IMG/VR virus record: IMGVR_UViG_3300027844_001628
Coordinates: 1-24,631 of that record
DNA from: a virus
Length of the DNA stretch: 24,631 bases
Direction: 5' to 3' (one strand)
Shown: positions 1 to 6,992 of the stretch, piece by piece
Layout of the letters: the number at the start of each line of letters is the position of its first letter
Position numbering within the stretch: the first letter of the stretch is position 1
Translations under genes and position numbers: made by a program
The notes under the pieces: generated by a model
Told to the model about the DNA's origin: nothing
Database searches by the model: none
What the model saw: the letters and a program-made list of their open reading frames with translations, nothing else

Positions 1-208
1 GCCGCAGGGATTGACCCTTCGCGCGCAATCTCCTCGCCTTTAGCCGAGAACCGGCCTCGATCGCCCTGTCGACGATCGCCCGGTTATTCCGGAGCACAGG
101 GATGTCCTGCCACTCGCCGGAAGCAACAAGCTCGCTCACCTCCTGGACTGTCTTGCCAGGAAGGCGCCCCCTGAGCACATTGAAAAGTACGTCTTTATCC
201 ACGATCAC
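1..208 (-). CDS. hypothetical small protein, partial (C-terminus beyond left edge)
   Basis: An open frame runs leftward off the window from a GTG that overlaps the TGA of the upstream gene (GTGA, 4-nt overlap), the usual coupling in this operon. The 69 visible residues begin MIVDKDVLFNVLRGRLPGK. They are highly charged and basic toward the visible end (RLKARRLRAKGQ). A second GTG two codons in is an alternative start. There is no strong Shine-Dalgarno, so translation probably depends on coupling to the upstream gene. No family recognised. It is real by context and by the uninterrupted frame. Confidence 0.6.
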   Translation of the reverse strand, partial: MIVDKDVLFNVLRGRLPGKTVQEVSELVASGEWQDIPVLRNNRAIVDRAIEAGSRLKARRLRAKGQSLR

Positions 209-393
209 CCCGTCTCGATATCATTAGTAGCCGTGAGAAGCCCCTCGCTGTCCAGCAGCTTGAGCTTTGCTTCCTTGATGAGCCCCGGAGCCTCCCCGGA
301 GGCAACCTTTTCCCTAGCATCCTCCTCGGTCCGGCATACGCCAAGATCGAGAAGCTCTGTCATTAGCCCGGTAGGGACTGCGTACTTAATCAT
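205..393 (-). CDS. hypothetical 62-residue protein
   Basis: The ATG start follows GAGGT at a good distance (GAGGTAACCTATG on the minus strand), so the start is secure. The product begins MIKYAVPTGLMTELLDLG and is charged and probably helical. The phrase EKVASGEAPG resembles ELVASGEWQD in the next gene downstream, which hints at distant relation or chance. There are no cysteines suggesting metal binding beyond one Cys, and no membrane segment. It follows the DUF7694-like gene after a 64-nt gap and overlaps the next gene by 4 nt. Function unknown. Confidence 0.7.
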   Translation of the reverse strand: MIKYAVPTGLMTELLDLGVCRTEEDAREKVASGEAPGLIKEAKLKLLDSEGLLTATNDIETG

Positions 394-457
394 AGGTTAC
401 CTCGCGGGGAGCAGCCACAAGAGCTGCCTTGTGTCTATCATGATATCTTAGGGCTGG

Positions 458-1210
458 CTAGTCTTGCTCGTCACTTTCTTGTTCAGGCTCGGGGGTGGCT
501 TGCTCGGGGACCTCGACAGGGTCCGGGGCATTGAACTTATCGAGGTGCTCAATGAGGCCTGGGGGGAGCACGATTTTCCCATCCTGGGCCATGCTAAAGC
601 CACGTTTTGCCCAGATTGGCCCTACAAGCGGGAGATCGTCACATTTGTGATGGTCTGCCCACTCGCGTTGTTTTGAGCTGTTCAGCATTTGCCTATACGC
701 TGGACCGAGCGCCTTCTGCCCAAGCGAAAGGAACTCTCCCCACTGGCCTGAGTAATCAGTCACCCCCGGCTGTTGCAGCTTGATAGGGAAGATAAATCCA
801 GGAGCGAACACAAACAGGTGGTATTGGTTTGCCGTATCAACGAGAGCGCCCTGCTCTGGGTAAACCTCGATTGCCCAGCAGCCCGTGCCGCATAGCTCGG
901 ATTTGATCCTGTACATGTCGCGCCAGTCATGGATGGGCTCGCGCCCTTCTCGCCGGATAGACAAGTTAATGTGTGGTGGGAAGTACTTTACTAGCTTCTG
1001 ATCGTAGACAAGCACTTGGTACTGGTCGTTGACCCAGGTCTCCGCTGTTCTGGCAAGCGGATCTACAGCCGACTTGACCGGCCGACCGGGCGTAAACGCG
1101 CTCCATGCGGACTTCTTTGGTCGCCGCCCTCTGCGGCGATTTACCTGCTTGGGCTTTGGCTTGGGTTTTGTCTTCTTGGTCTTTGGCTTTGCTGGCTTAG
1201 GCTTCTTCAA
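458..1210 (-). CDS. DUF7694-like phage protein with Lys/Pro-rich N-terminus
   Basis: The start is placed at a TTG preceded by GGAGG with six-nt spacing (GGAGGAATACATTG), overlapping the end of the upstream gene by 14 nt. An in-frame ATG farther upstream (1282) has no comparable site and would overlap the neighbour by 86 nt. The 250-residue product has a basic N-terminus (about residues 1-35) of KPK and KTK repeats plus RRRGRRP. Next comes a conserved core containing HINLSIRREGREPIHDWRD, then RIKSELCG and LVDTANQYHLFVF. From memory this core resembles phage proteins annotated DUF7694, whose function is not known. The C-terminus is acidic and Pro/Glu-rich (TPEPEQESDEQD). The charged ends could suit nucleic-acid or protein contacts, but that is inference. 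Confidence 0.75.
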   Translation of the reverse strand: MKKPKPAKPKTKKTKPKPKPKQVNRRRGRRPKKSAWSAFTPGRPVKSAVDPLARTAETWVNDQYQVLVYDQKLVKYFPPHINLSIRREGREPIHDWRDMYRIKSELCGTGCWAIEVYPEQGALVDTANQYHLFVFAPGFIFPIKLQQPGVTDYSGQWGEFLSLGQKALGPAYRQMLNSSKQREWADHHKCDDLPLVGPIWAKRGFSMAQDGKIVLPPGLIEHLDKFNAPDPVEVPEQATPEPEQESDEQD

Positions 1211-1430
1211 TGTATTCCTCCATTGGGATGAGGAAGGCAGGGGTATCTTCCCCCACCCATGCTCCTTGAACATTGAATTCAAAGAACTCCTCTGCGCCGT
1301 CTTGACTCATGTCATCACGGGTCATAAGGATGCCAATGCATTTGGCTCGATCGTATATTGCGATTGGTGGGTTGCTGAATTGTTGAGCGACCCCGATAAT
1401 CGCAGTCTCAAAACCATCGGCCAAGAGCAT
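1197..1430 (-). CDS. conserved small phage protein (MLLADGF... family)
   Basis: This 77-residue protein starts at an ATG with an almost perfect site, AAGGAGGGAGTCATG. An in-frame ATG six codons upstream (1448) has a poor site and reads through the Shine-Dalgarno itself. The sequence runs from MLLADGFETAIIGVAQQF through IAIYDRAKCIGILMTRD to FFEFNVQGAWVGEDTPAF. I recognise this pattern from many phage genomes as a conserved hypothetical protein, often found near replication or accessory genes. No enzymatic motif is evident. The end overlaps the start of the DUF7694-like gene and supplies its Shine-Dalgarno, so the two are translationally coupled. Confidence 0.8.
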   Translation of the reverse strand: MLLADGFETAIIGVAQQFSNPPIAIYDRAKCIGILMTRDDMSQDGAEEFFEFNVQGAWVGEDTPAFLIPMEEYIEEA

Positions 1431-1455
1431 GACTCCCTCCTTGTTCATGCTCTCT

Positions 1456-1465
1456 GGGTATACCC
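1456..1465. repeat. 10-bp palindrome GGGTATACCC in an intergenic gap
   Basis: A perfect palindrome lies in the 60-nt gap between two small leftward genes. It is flanked by AACCGG/CCGGTT half-sites about 14 nt apart. It could be an operator or mRNA leader element. No protein can be assigned. Confidence 0.35.
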
Positions 1466-1490
1466 GGTTGCTTGTACCTTGTAAACCGGA

Positions 1491-1778
1491 CTACTCGTCT
1501 TCGTCTTCGATTTCCTCTACGACCCAGTCTCTACGGTACCGACCAGTCCCTGTGGGGCCGGGATCTCCATAGCAATCGGTATCAACTACATCGATACCAT
1601 GTCTCTCCATAGTGCGCTCACACGGGCCGAATAGGTTGTTTCCCTGATCATCGAATAGCTCGATGTTGCAGAGCCGTTTAACGGCATCATCCCATCCCGC
1701 TGCCTTTACTCTGTAGGTAATATCTACTTCGTGTCGAGCTTTGACCTCATAGGTCTTCATCTCTTGCTGTTCAGACAT
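1491..1778 (-). CDS. hypothetical 95-residue acidic protein
   Basis: The ATG is preceded by AGGAG with eight-nt spacing. The product begins MSEQQEMKTYEVKARHEVDI and ends in a strongly acidic tail, VVEEIEDEDE. The segment YEVKARHEVDITYRVKAAGWDDAVKRL resembles small phage proteins with a short beta hairpin followed by a helix, but I cannot name a family. It is the first gene after the terminator at 1802-1835. Its expression therefore needs terminator read-through or a promoter I cannot place in the 95-nt gap. Confidence 0.75.
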   Translation of the reverse strand: MSEQQEMKTYEVKARHEVDITYRVKAAGWDDAVKRLCNIELFDDQGNNLFGPCERTMERHGIDVVDTDCYGDPGPTGTGRYRRDWVVEEIEDEDE

Positions 1779-1801
1779 AATCAGTTCTCCTGATTTCCAA
1801 T

Positions 1802-1835
1802 AAAAAAGAGGGCCCCTGTAAAACAGAGACCCTCT
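1802..1835 (-). terminator. rho-independent terminator after the fibre gene
   Basis: Read on the minus strand, positions 1835-1823 and 1819-1807 form a 13-bp stem (two G-U pairs, otherwise Watson-Crick) closed by a three-nt loop. A run of six U residues (1802-1807) follows. The two mismatches on the plus strand become G-U wobbles only on the minus transcript, which supports leftward function. It lies 38 nt past the stop of the 831-residue fibre-like gene. Confidence 0.9.
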
Positions 1836-1873
1836 ATTGTTAAGCGAAGCAGGCCGAAGCCTACTGGGTTAGA

Positions 1874-4369
1874 TTAGGTGATGATCCAGTTCGTGCCCGC
1901 AACCTCGGTCGTCCCCCCCGTGGCAGACACGCTCACCACCGTAATAGACGCGTAGGGCGTGGTAAGCTCAAAGTTAGCAGCGCCATCGATCTTCTCAGAC
2001 CCCGCTCCCTCGATGATGACTTTGTCAGTGCTGTCAACGTTCGGACCAGCCTTGAAGGTAAGCATGAAGCCGGGGAAGCAGTCTGACACCGTTGGGAGCG
2101 TTAAGGTAATCGCCTCCGCGCCGTCAGCCTGATTGCAAAGCCATAGACCATGGGTGAAGCCGTTGGGGGACGAGGTCGTTCCGGCCAGATCTCGGGTCGC
2201 CGTAACCTCTACAAAAGGCGGGAAGATCATCAAGTTGCCACTAACCATGGGCAGCTGTACGGTTGCATCAGCGCCCATGGCAACGGTGGGATTGGGCTGA
2301 AGCGTGACCGTGCCCGGAGTGCCAGTAAGGTCGGTGTCCTGATCAAACGCAATCGCGCCACCTGAACTTGCACCGTCGCTAAGGGTCAATCTGCCCGCAC
2401 TCGGGTTATAGGTCAGGCCAGAATGGTCGGCCTCGACGCCAATGGAACCAGCGCCAGCGGCGCCCGACGTGAAGAGAATAGCGTTCTCCTCAACGCTGTC
2501 CTCGTTGTCGGTAACCGTAATCGTAGCAGCGAGAGTCGCCGTCGCAGCGTTACCAGTCAGGGCTCCGACAAAGCCAGTAGACGTCAACAGGCCAGTAGAC
2601 GGGTTGTAGGTCAAGCCAGAATCAGTCTCGATACCTTGTGTTCCCGACGCTCCGTCAACGAATGTCGGGTAAACCGTCTCGTCAGTAGAGTTGTTGGCAG
2701 TGGCGGTAACGGTGGTTGCCAAGGCTGCCGTCGCAATGCTGCCAGAGAAGACAGTTGCTGTAAGTGTTCCAGTAGACGGGTTGTAGCTGAGCTGAGTGTC
2801 ACTCTCTAATCCGTGCGGCCCAGTGCCGTCACCTGCGTCCGCCAGGAATGGAAGCAGGTTCTCTTCATCAGTAGAGTCATTGTCAGTAACGGTTACTGTA
2901 GTTGCGAGAGTCGCTGTTGCCGCCGTAGTCGCAGCGCCGGTCAGGGCTCCGACAAAAGCAGTCGATGTAATCGACGTCGCACCCGTCACAGCACCTGCAT
3001 CGATTATGATTGTACCGTCAAGGACAATCTGCTGACCACTAAGAGGGGTGATGGTGAGGTCAGTGCCCGCAGTGCTTGAGATATCATTACCATTAATGGT
3101 GATGTTATCCACAGAAAGCGTTGTCAGCGTGCCAAGGCTTGTGATAGCAGGCTGAGCTGCAGTGGTAACTGTTGCCGCTGTGCCGGAAGCGTTACCAGTC
3201 AGGGCGCCAGTAAAACCAGTCGCCGTGAGCATCCCAGAAGACGGATTGTAGGTGAGGCCAGTGTCGGTCTCGATGCCCTGGGCTCCAGTCGCTCCGTCAA
3301 CGAATGCCGGGTAGACCGTCTCGTCAGTAGAGTTGTTAGCAGTGGCGGTAATTGTATCCGCATTACCCTCAAGGTCGGCAACGAGAGTGGCGACAGTGTA
3401 GCCCGTTCCACTGGTGTTAACAGTAGTGGTAGGCTCAGCCTGGTTGTCCTTGAACAGCTTGAACTTACCGTCAGTGGCGTCTCTGTAGAAACCTGCGTAC
3501 TTCTGCGTATCGCTGACATCGTAGGTTCCGTAGAAACCGACGTCGACTGCGTCTGCGTCAGTAGCAGTTTGACCAGTGGCCATCGAAAGCATGGCCTCTT
3601 GCGTTGCGATGGTGGTCGAGTTAACGGTTGTAACCGTTCCCTCGACGGTAAAGTTTCCAGCGACTGTGAGGTAGCCAGACATCGTGACGCCTTCGGCGCC
3701 GTCCCTCGTATCCAGTGCAAGAATTCCGGTCTTGCCGGAAGCATCAAAGCTGAGCGCAGCGGCGTCATTGTCGAGAAGGTCCCAGTCGACGGCAGCAGTC
3801 GTGCTCACGTCACCAGACATTGTGAGACCCGTCAGAGTACCAAGACTTGTGATAGCACTCTGAGCACCACTAGTAACCGTTGCCGCCGTAGTCGCAGCGC
3901 CGGTCAGTGGGCCGACAAAGGAAGCCGCCGTGAGCGCCCCGGTGCCAGCATTGTAGGTCAGGGCACCGTCAGACTTGGGAAGTAGATTACCAGTTGCAGA
4001 CTCCCAAAGGCCGACAAAGCAGGTGGTGTCGGTAGAGTCCGCAACAACGATTGTAGTGGGGACGATATTGGCTGTTCCGTCAAAGGAAGCTCCACCAATC
4101 GTTCTCGCATTTGCGAGGGCGGTTGCGGTGGCCGACAAAGCTACCGCAATGTTTGTGGAGCCGTCGAAAGACGTTCCACCGATAGTTCTCGCGGTTGCGA
4201 GAATGGTCGCTGTGGAAGCGTTGCCGGTGACAGCGCCTGTAAGGGCGCCGATGACGCCACCTGCGAATGTACAGGCGTCTTGGACATCTGTACCAATGGC
4301 AAAGTCGGCCCCCATGTCCTTATTCAGGGTGTGGGCGGCTTGCTTGCCTGTCATAATTCCGTAACTCAT
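1874..4369 (-). CDS. repetitive fibre-like virion structural protein
   Basis: The ATG follows AGGAG with about six-nt spacing. The 831-residue product is rich in Ala, Thr, Gly, Ser and Asn and poor in Cys, typical of phage tail or virion fibres. Residues about 58-103 hold two copies of a motif around TARTIGGTSFDGSTNI, familiar from phage tail-fibre repeats. Five diverged repeats of about 60 residues (near 105-165, 340-400, 492-555, 556-618 and 619-670) carry a core like GLTYNPSTGLLT followed by FVGALTGNA. Residues about 225-335 (LTVAGNFTVEGTVTTVNSTT) match a segment common in structural proteins of aquatic phages. The last 110 residues lack repeats and may form a tip or trimerisation domain. 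It probably serves in host attachment, but the exact virion location cannot be read from sequence. It is transcribed opposite to the portal module. Confidence 0.8.
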   Translation of the reverse strand: MSYGIMTGKQAAHTLNKDMGADFAIGTDVQDACTFAGGVIGALTGAVTGNASTATILATARTIGGTSFDGSTNIAVALSATATALANARTIGGASFDGTANIVPTTIVVADSTDTTCFVGLWESATGNLLPKSDGALTYNAGTGALTAASFVGPLTGAATTAATVTSGAQSAITSLGTLTGLTMSGDVSTTAAVDWDLLDNDAAALSFDASGKTGILALDTRDGAEGVTMSGYLTVAGNFTVEGTVTTVNSTTIATQEAMLSMATGQTATDADAVDVGFYGTYDVSDTQKYAGFYRDATDGKFKLFKDNQAEPTTTVNTSGTGYTVATLVADLEGNADTITATANNSTDETVYPAFVDGATGAQGIETDTGLTYNPSSGMLTATGFTGALTGNASGTAATVTTAAQPAITSLGTLTTLSVDNITINGNDISSTAGTDLTITPLSGQQIVLDGTIIIDAGAVTGATSITSTAFVGALTGAATTAATATLATTVTVTDNDSTDEENLLPFLADAGDGTGPHGLESDTQLSYNPSTGTLTATVFSGSIATAALATTVTATANNSTDETVYPTFVDGASGTQGIETDSGLTYNPSTGLLTSTGFVGALTGNAATATLAATITVTDNEDSVEENAILFTSGAAGAGSIGVEADHSGLTYNPSAGRLTLSDGASSGGAIAFDQDTDLTGTPGTVTLQPNPTVAMGADATVQLPMVSGNLMIFPPFVEVTATRDLAGTTSSPNGFTHGLWLCNQADGAEAITLTLPTVSDCFPGFMLTFKAGPNVDSTDKVIIEGAGSEKIDGAANFELTTPYASITVVSVSATGGTTEVAGTNWIIT
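2651..2708. repeat. 58-bp near-identical repeat inside the fibre gene, copy 1
   Basis: By eye it matches 3293-3350 at 55 of 58 positions, and the spacing of differences is scattered. Both copies encode the same part of the 60-residue repeat unit (around NSTDETVYP). One of the three differences changes an amino acid. Confidence 0.85.
3293..3350. repeat. 58-bp near-identical repeat inside the fibre gene, copy 2
   Basis: Partner of 2651-2708. Repeats this similar can recombine and change fibre length. They are coding repeats, not a CRISPR or a mobile element. Confidence 0.85.
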
Positions 4370-4566
4370 AAAATACTCCTAGTGTTCGCTTTTCGGGCGG
4401 TTCTGTGTATCGCTGCGGGGACAGCGAAATGGTTGGTTACTAGAAGTATAGCCCTGAACAACCCATATAGAAGCTCGTTCTTTGTATTTTTCCGAGGCTT
4501 CCCATGCAGTTGTCAGGGCTCTGAGCTACCCGCTATGTATTGATTACTATCGAGTAATACCGACGA
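4370..4566 (-). promoter_or_regulatory. structured leader region upstream of the fibre gene
   Basis: This 197-nt gap separates the small-gene cassette from the fibre gene. It holds a nested inverted repeat. The outer arms are 4451-4462 and 4509-4519 (11 bp with one bulged base). The inner arms are 4470-4477 and 4493-4501 (8 bp with one bulge). A short perfect hairpin (ATTACT/AGTAAT, 4543-4558) sits just after the upstream stop codon. On the minus strand TATACT (4445-4450) follows the large structure and could be a -10 box, but no convincing -35 is present. No U-run follows the stems, so they do not look like intrinsic terminators. Confidence 0.5.
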
Positions 4567-4788
4567 CTAATCGTTATAGTTTTCGATATCTTCCGGCGTG
4601 ACAAAATCCAATGCCGCCAGAAGCTCTTCCCGAAAAGGCTTTCGTCCCCATGCCTTTTCGTACGCCTTGATCACCTTATCTACGGCCGGACCAAGGATAT
4701 CAGCTGGCTTATCCCCGTTACATAAATCACCTGGCTCAGTATAGCCAAAACCACCACTTCCATCATTACTAATGTGCCACCATCCCAC
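4567..4788 (-). CDS. conserved small phage protein (MGWW... type)
   Basis: The start is a GTG after AAGGAGG with six-nt spacing. Its first base is the last base of the upstream TAG (TAGTG). The longer in-frame ATG version would overlap the GIY-YIG gene by 67 nt without a site. The 73 residues begin MGWWHISNDGSGG, contain YTEPGDLCNGDKPADILG and end in an acidic helix with AWGRKPFREELLAAL. I have seen similar short proteins in many phages, always annotated hypothetical. Function unknown. It is the last gene of the cassette before the 197-nt structured gap. Confidence 0.75.
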   Translation of the reverse strand: MGWWHISNDGSGGFGYTEPGDLCNGDKPADILGPAVDKVIKAYEKAWGRKPFREELLAALDFVTPEDIENYND

Positions 4789-5045
4789 TAGATACCTCCT
4801 TGGTTCTCCGTGAGAAAAAGCTCTTTTTTGTTCTTGCTGAGCGACTTGAACCATCGCTCTCTTCTGAGCGCGGCGCCCTTACTATAAGGATACTCCGCGC
4901 GCGCGAGGGCGACAGGGCGCCTGCCCCGCGTGTATTTCGCGCCCCTGTTTCCACAGTTGTGCTCTTTGACCCGTCTCTCTACATCGGTTGAGATGCCAGC
5001 GTAGAGAGATGAATCAGAGCACCGGACGACGTAGAAGAACCACAC
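4788..5045 (-). CDS. GIY-YIG nuclease-domain protein
   Basis: A GTG start overlaps the upstream TAG by one base (TAGTG), giving 85 residues. The domain begins at once: WFFYVVRCSDSSLYAGIS is the GIY-YIG core (here FYV and YAG in place of GIY and YIG). It continues with the conserved DVERRVKEHN helix, GAKYTRGRRP, and the AALRRERWFKSLSK segment bearing the conserved Glu. Length and pattern match the short, single-domain YhbQ/UPF0213-like branch rather than a homing endonuclease with a DNA-recognition domain. In that branch the cellular role is poorly defined, and nucleic-acid cleavage is expected from the fold. An ATG 13 codons upstream is possible but would overlap the neighbour by 40 nt. Confidence 0.9.
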   Translation of the reverse strand: MWFFYVVRCSDSSLYAGISTDVERRVKEHNCGNRGAKYTRGRRPVALARAEYPYSKGAALRRERWFKSLSKNKKELFLTENQGGI

Positions 5046-5530
5046 TAGTTGAGGTCTTCGGGCCTCTTCGTCCCTTGACCCCATGCTGCCATGCCGTTCT
5101 CCTCACACCAGTCCTTGAAGCCGATCTGCTTTTGAGCAGCTTCGACCTCTGGAGACACTGGCGTGGGCTCGACCTCCTCATCCTCGGCAATGTCGAGCAT
5201 GGTATCGAGCAGACTAACGAGCCCGTCCAGAAGCTGGATGTGCTTCGCATATCCGTCATGCCCGGCCATGTTCTCAGCTTCCCCTACTGCGTAAAGCAAC
5301 GCATTTCGCTGCTCCCTCAACAGGACCACGTCCACGTTTGGGACAATGATTGCGCCGTCTTCTATAGTCTCATTGATAAGCTTTGTCGCCAGGTTCCACG
5401 TCATCCCTGACGCGGTTATTCCAACAAGCCGCTCACCACCACACGACAAACCCTCTAACCAAGTGTTCAACTCGCTCATAGAGGCCGGTGTGTGGAACAT
5501 TCCATTCGCCTTGAGAAGTTTATCAGTCAT
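5045..5530 (-). CDS. hypothetical 161-residue protein
   Basis: The ATG lies inside the end of the upstream gene (8-nt overlap), nine nt after GGAGG. The longest frame starts 32 codons earlier but runs through the neighbour. The product begins MTDKLLKANGMFHTPASMSE. Its centre is likely helical (LLREQRNALLYAVGEAENM) and the C-terminal third is acidic (DEEVEPTPVSPEVEAAQ). It ends with FKDWCEENGMAAWGQGTK. No family recognised and no transmembrane segment. It is coupled to both neighbours and is probably an accessory early protein. Confidence 0.7.
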   Translation of the reverse strand: MTDKLLKANGMFHTPASMSELNTWLEGLSCGGERLVGITASGMTWNLATKLINETIEDGAIIVPNVDVVLLREQRNALLYAVGEAENMAGHDGYAKHIQLLDGLVSLLDTMLDIAEDEEVEPTPVSPEVEAAQKQIGFKDWCEENGMAAWGQGTKRPEDLN

Positions 5531-5738
5531 TCCTGAAGTCCTCCACGATGCCGTTAAAACTACACTCGCTGTCAGCGCACTCACAGTAGCTACCGTCATC
5601 CCAGTCCTGCGGGCTCCCGTAATCAAGGTCGCTACCGTCGTCGTGCATCCTAACCACTTGTGAAATTACGATATAAAAAGGCCCCTCGCTTTGACACTTG
5701 GGGCATTTCATTCCTTCGAGACAATTTGAGTTAGCCAT
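5523..5738 (-). CDS. small putative zinc-ribbon protein
   Basis: This is a 71-residue protein with MKCPKC near residue 10 and CECADSEC near residue 55. The spacing suits a four-cysteine zinc ribbon whose second pair is CxxxxC or CxC. The ending FNGIVEDF resembles many short phage zinc-ribbon proteins. The ATG begins two bases after the upstream TGA, and the Shine-Dalgarno is weak. A second in-frame Met (residue 10) sits too close to its AAGGA to be favoured. Zinc binding is inferred from the cysteines only, and no partner or target is indicated. Confidence 0.7.
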   Translation of the reverse strand: MANSNCLEGMKCPKCQSEGPFYIVISQVVRMHDDGSDLDYGSPQDWDDGSYCECADSECSFNGIVEDFRND

Positions 5739-5739
5739 T

Positions 5740-6153
5740 TCAATGCTCGCTGAAGGGCTCGGTTAGAGACATGCTATAGCTGACATATAGACCGCCCTCG
5801 TTGCAGCGCAGCTCGATATCGTCCACACGCTCACCAAGCCGGCCATAGGCAAAGTCTAGATCGAACTTGTTACAGTAAGCCTCGATCTCATCTATTACCG
5901 AGTCCCACGGCGGGTAGCACTTCGTATGGTCGTGCGAGAAGGCGACGCGTTGCTGCCCTCCATCGCCGTCCTCTTCGTCGTTGTGACACTCGCCCCCCAT
6001 AATTCCTGCCCAGGTCTCCTTTTTGGAGTAGAAGTCTCCGTTTTCCACACTGTCTGGGGTGGCGTGCCTTTGCGCGACCATCCAGGCGAGAAACGCCTTT
6101 ACATCATCCTTAGGCCCCATCACGAGAAGCTGGTACTCAGATCTATATCCCAT
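5740..6153 (-). CDS. conserved phage protein (MGYRSEY... type)
   Basis: The ATG is seven nt after CGGAG and immediately follows the upstream TAG. An in-frame start 11 codons earlier overlaps the neighbour and lacks a site. The 137 residues begin MGYRSEYQLLVMGPKDDVKA. They include ETWAGIMGGECHNDEEDG, TKCYPPWDSVIDEIEAYC and YGRLGERVDDIE. I recognise this set of short motifs from hypothetical proteins of phages and some bacteria. It is acidic, with a probable alpha/beta fold. Function unknown. Confidence 0.75.
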   Translation of the reverse strand: MGYRSEYQLLVMGPKDDVKAFLAWMVAQRHATPDSVENGDFYSKKETWAGIMGGECHNDEEDGDGGQQRVAFSHDHTKCYPPWDSVIDEIEAYCNKFDLDFAYGRLGERVDDIELRCNEGGLYVSYSMSLTEPFSEH

Positions 6154-6154
6154 C

Positions 6155-6574
6155 CTAATACTCCGGGTAGGTCGAGTTTGGATCACCTAGCTCTGTCAGC
6201 GTGTTGCTGAACCACTCGCTTATTGTGGTGTGTTTGACCTCTTCCTTGGTTACCACGGCACCAAAGCAGCAAACGTAGCGGTGCTTCTCAGCGCCGCCCT
6301 CAACAAAAAGCATTGACCAGCCGTCCGCGAGGAGACCTTGGATGCCCCCGTAAATGTCGAAATCTTCGCTCTCATCAGTCTCTTCGTTGTATCTATAGCT
6401 CGGAATGCCCGCGCAGTCACCACCATCGAATATCAGGCCGTACAAGGTTCCGTGTTCAGCGCTTTCCTGAGAAATCACTGTGCTGTCCTCAATTGTGGTG
6501 GCCCACTCTTTGAATGCATTGTCGTCTTTCATTTTCGCGTAGCTTGTACGCGCAGTCGCATAATAATTAGCCAT
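6155..6574 (-). CDS. conserved protein (MANYYATARTSY... type)
   Basis: The ATG overlaps the upstream TAA (TAATG), with GGAGGA just before it. The 139 residues start MANYYATARTSYAKMKDD, continue with an acidic middle, and carry FVEGGAEKHRYVCCFGAVVTKEEV near the C-terminus. From memory, proteins with this N-terminus and a late EKxRYVxxxxxVVT motif are widespread in phages and some bacteria as hypothetical proteins. No catalytic residues can be named. Coupling on both sides puts it in the same leftward cassette. Confidence 0.75.
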   Translation of the reverse strand: MANYYATARTSYAKMKDDNAFKEWATTIEDSTVISQESAEHGTLYGLIFDGGDCAGIPSYRYNEETDESEDFDIYGGIQGLLADGWSMLFVEGGAEKHRYVCCFGAVVTKEEVKHTTISEWFSNTLTELGDPNSTYPEY

Positions 6575-6801
6575 TATTCCTCCTCCAGCTCACAAGCATC
6601 TTGGATCTCTCCGTCCATCGAGATAGCGAACTCCTCACCCTCGGAAGCCCAGTCCATGGACCACTCATTATTCATCAAGTGTGTGTATAGGCCTTCTGTG
6701 CCCATCTTTCCGCGGTAGTTCGCGTCTTGGATGTACCTTGCTACCGCCTCTTTTAGCTCTGGGATCGTCAAGTAAACTGTTTTTAGGCTTGTCGTTCTCA
6801 C
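6574..6801 (-). CDS. hypothetical 75-residue acidic protein
   Basis: A GTG start overlaps the upstream TGA (GTGA, 4 nt), with GGGGAAGG just upstream. The product begins MRTTSLKTVYLTIPELKEAV. It contains a helical YIQDANYRG segment and ends in the acidic tail GEIQDACELEEE. No motif or family recognised. The codon frame is uninterrupted and both junctions are coupled, so it is very likely translated. Confidence 0.7.
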   Translation of the reverse strand: MRTTSLKTVYLTIPELKEAVARYIQDANYRGKMGTEGLYTHLMNNEWSMDWASEGEEFAISMDGEIQDACELEEE

Positions 6802-6992
6802 TGTCCTTCTCCCCGTTCGATAGCAGCTATTATGGCCGCATGTATGACATTCTGGAATCTAGAATGGCTCCACCTTTTAAGACGCTGCCATTCCTTAAAC
6901 CATTCCTTAAATTCATCGTCTACATCAAAGACAAGATTCCAAGTTCCGTCACCATTTTGGATTTCTTCTACTAAATCGAACTTGCCCTTCAT
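6798..6992 (-). CDS. hypothetical 64-residue protein
   Basis: The second of two adjacent ATG codons is chosen. It overlaps the upstream TGA by one base (TGATG) and sits six nt after GAGG. The product starts MKGKFDLVEEIQNGDGTWNL, has FDVDDEFKEWFKEWQRLKRW in the middle and ends with a hydrophobic-then-basic helix (NVIHAAIIAAIERGEG). Similar short proteins occur in other phages as hypotheticals. The upstream extension (MQNPPPYPRKM) is the neighbour's coding sequence in another frame. Confidence 0.7.
   Translation of the reverse strand: MKGKFDLVEEIQNGDGTWNLVFDVDDEFKEWFKEWQRLKRWSHSRFQNVIHAAIIAAIERGEGQ

Noticed and set aside
416-433. Short inverted repeat CACAAG/CTTGTG as a terminator
   Set aside because: Only six base pairs and no U-run on either strand. 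It is too weak to call.
3199-3768. 189-codon minus-strand frame rich in Ser, Arg, Leu and Thr
   Set aside because: It lies wholly inside the fibre gene in another frame, with composition expected from out-of-frame reading of repeats and no ribosome site.
2400-4200. Regular repeats as a CRISPR array
   Set aside because: Repeats are about 180 bp apart, in frame and protein-coding with diverged copies. No short identical direct repeats with unique spacers are present.
4521-4533. tRNA-like 5' segment GCGGGTAGCTCAG on the minus strand
   Set aside because: It looks like an acceptor/D-arm start, but GCTC pairs at once with GAGC, leaving no D-loop. No T-arm or matching 3' acceptor follows at tRNA distance.
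4788-5045. Homing endonuclease
   Set aside because: The GIY-YIG domain makes up the whole protein, with no DNA-recognition domain. It interrupts no gene and has no intron boundaries.
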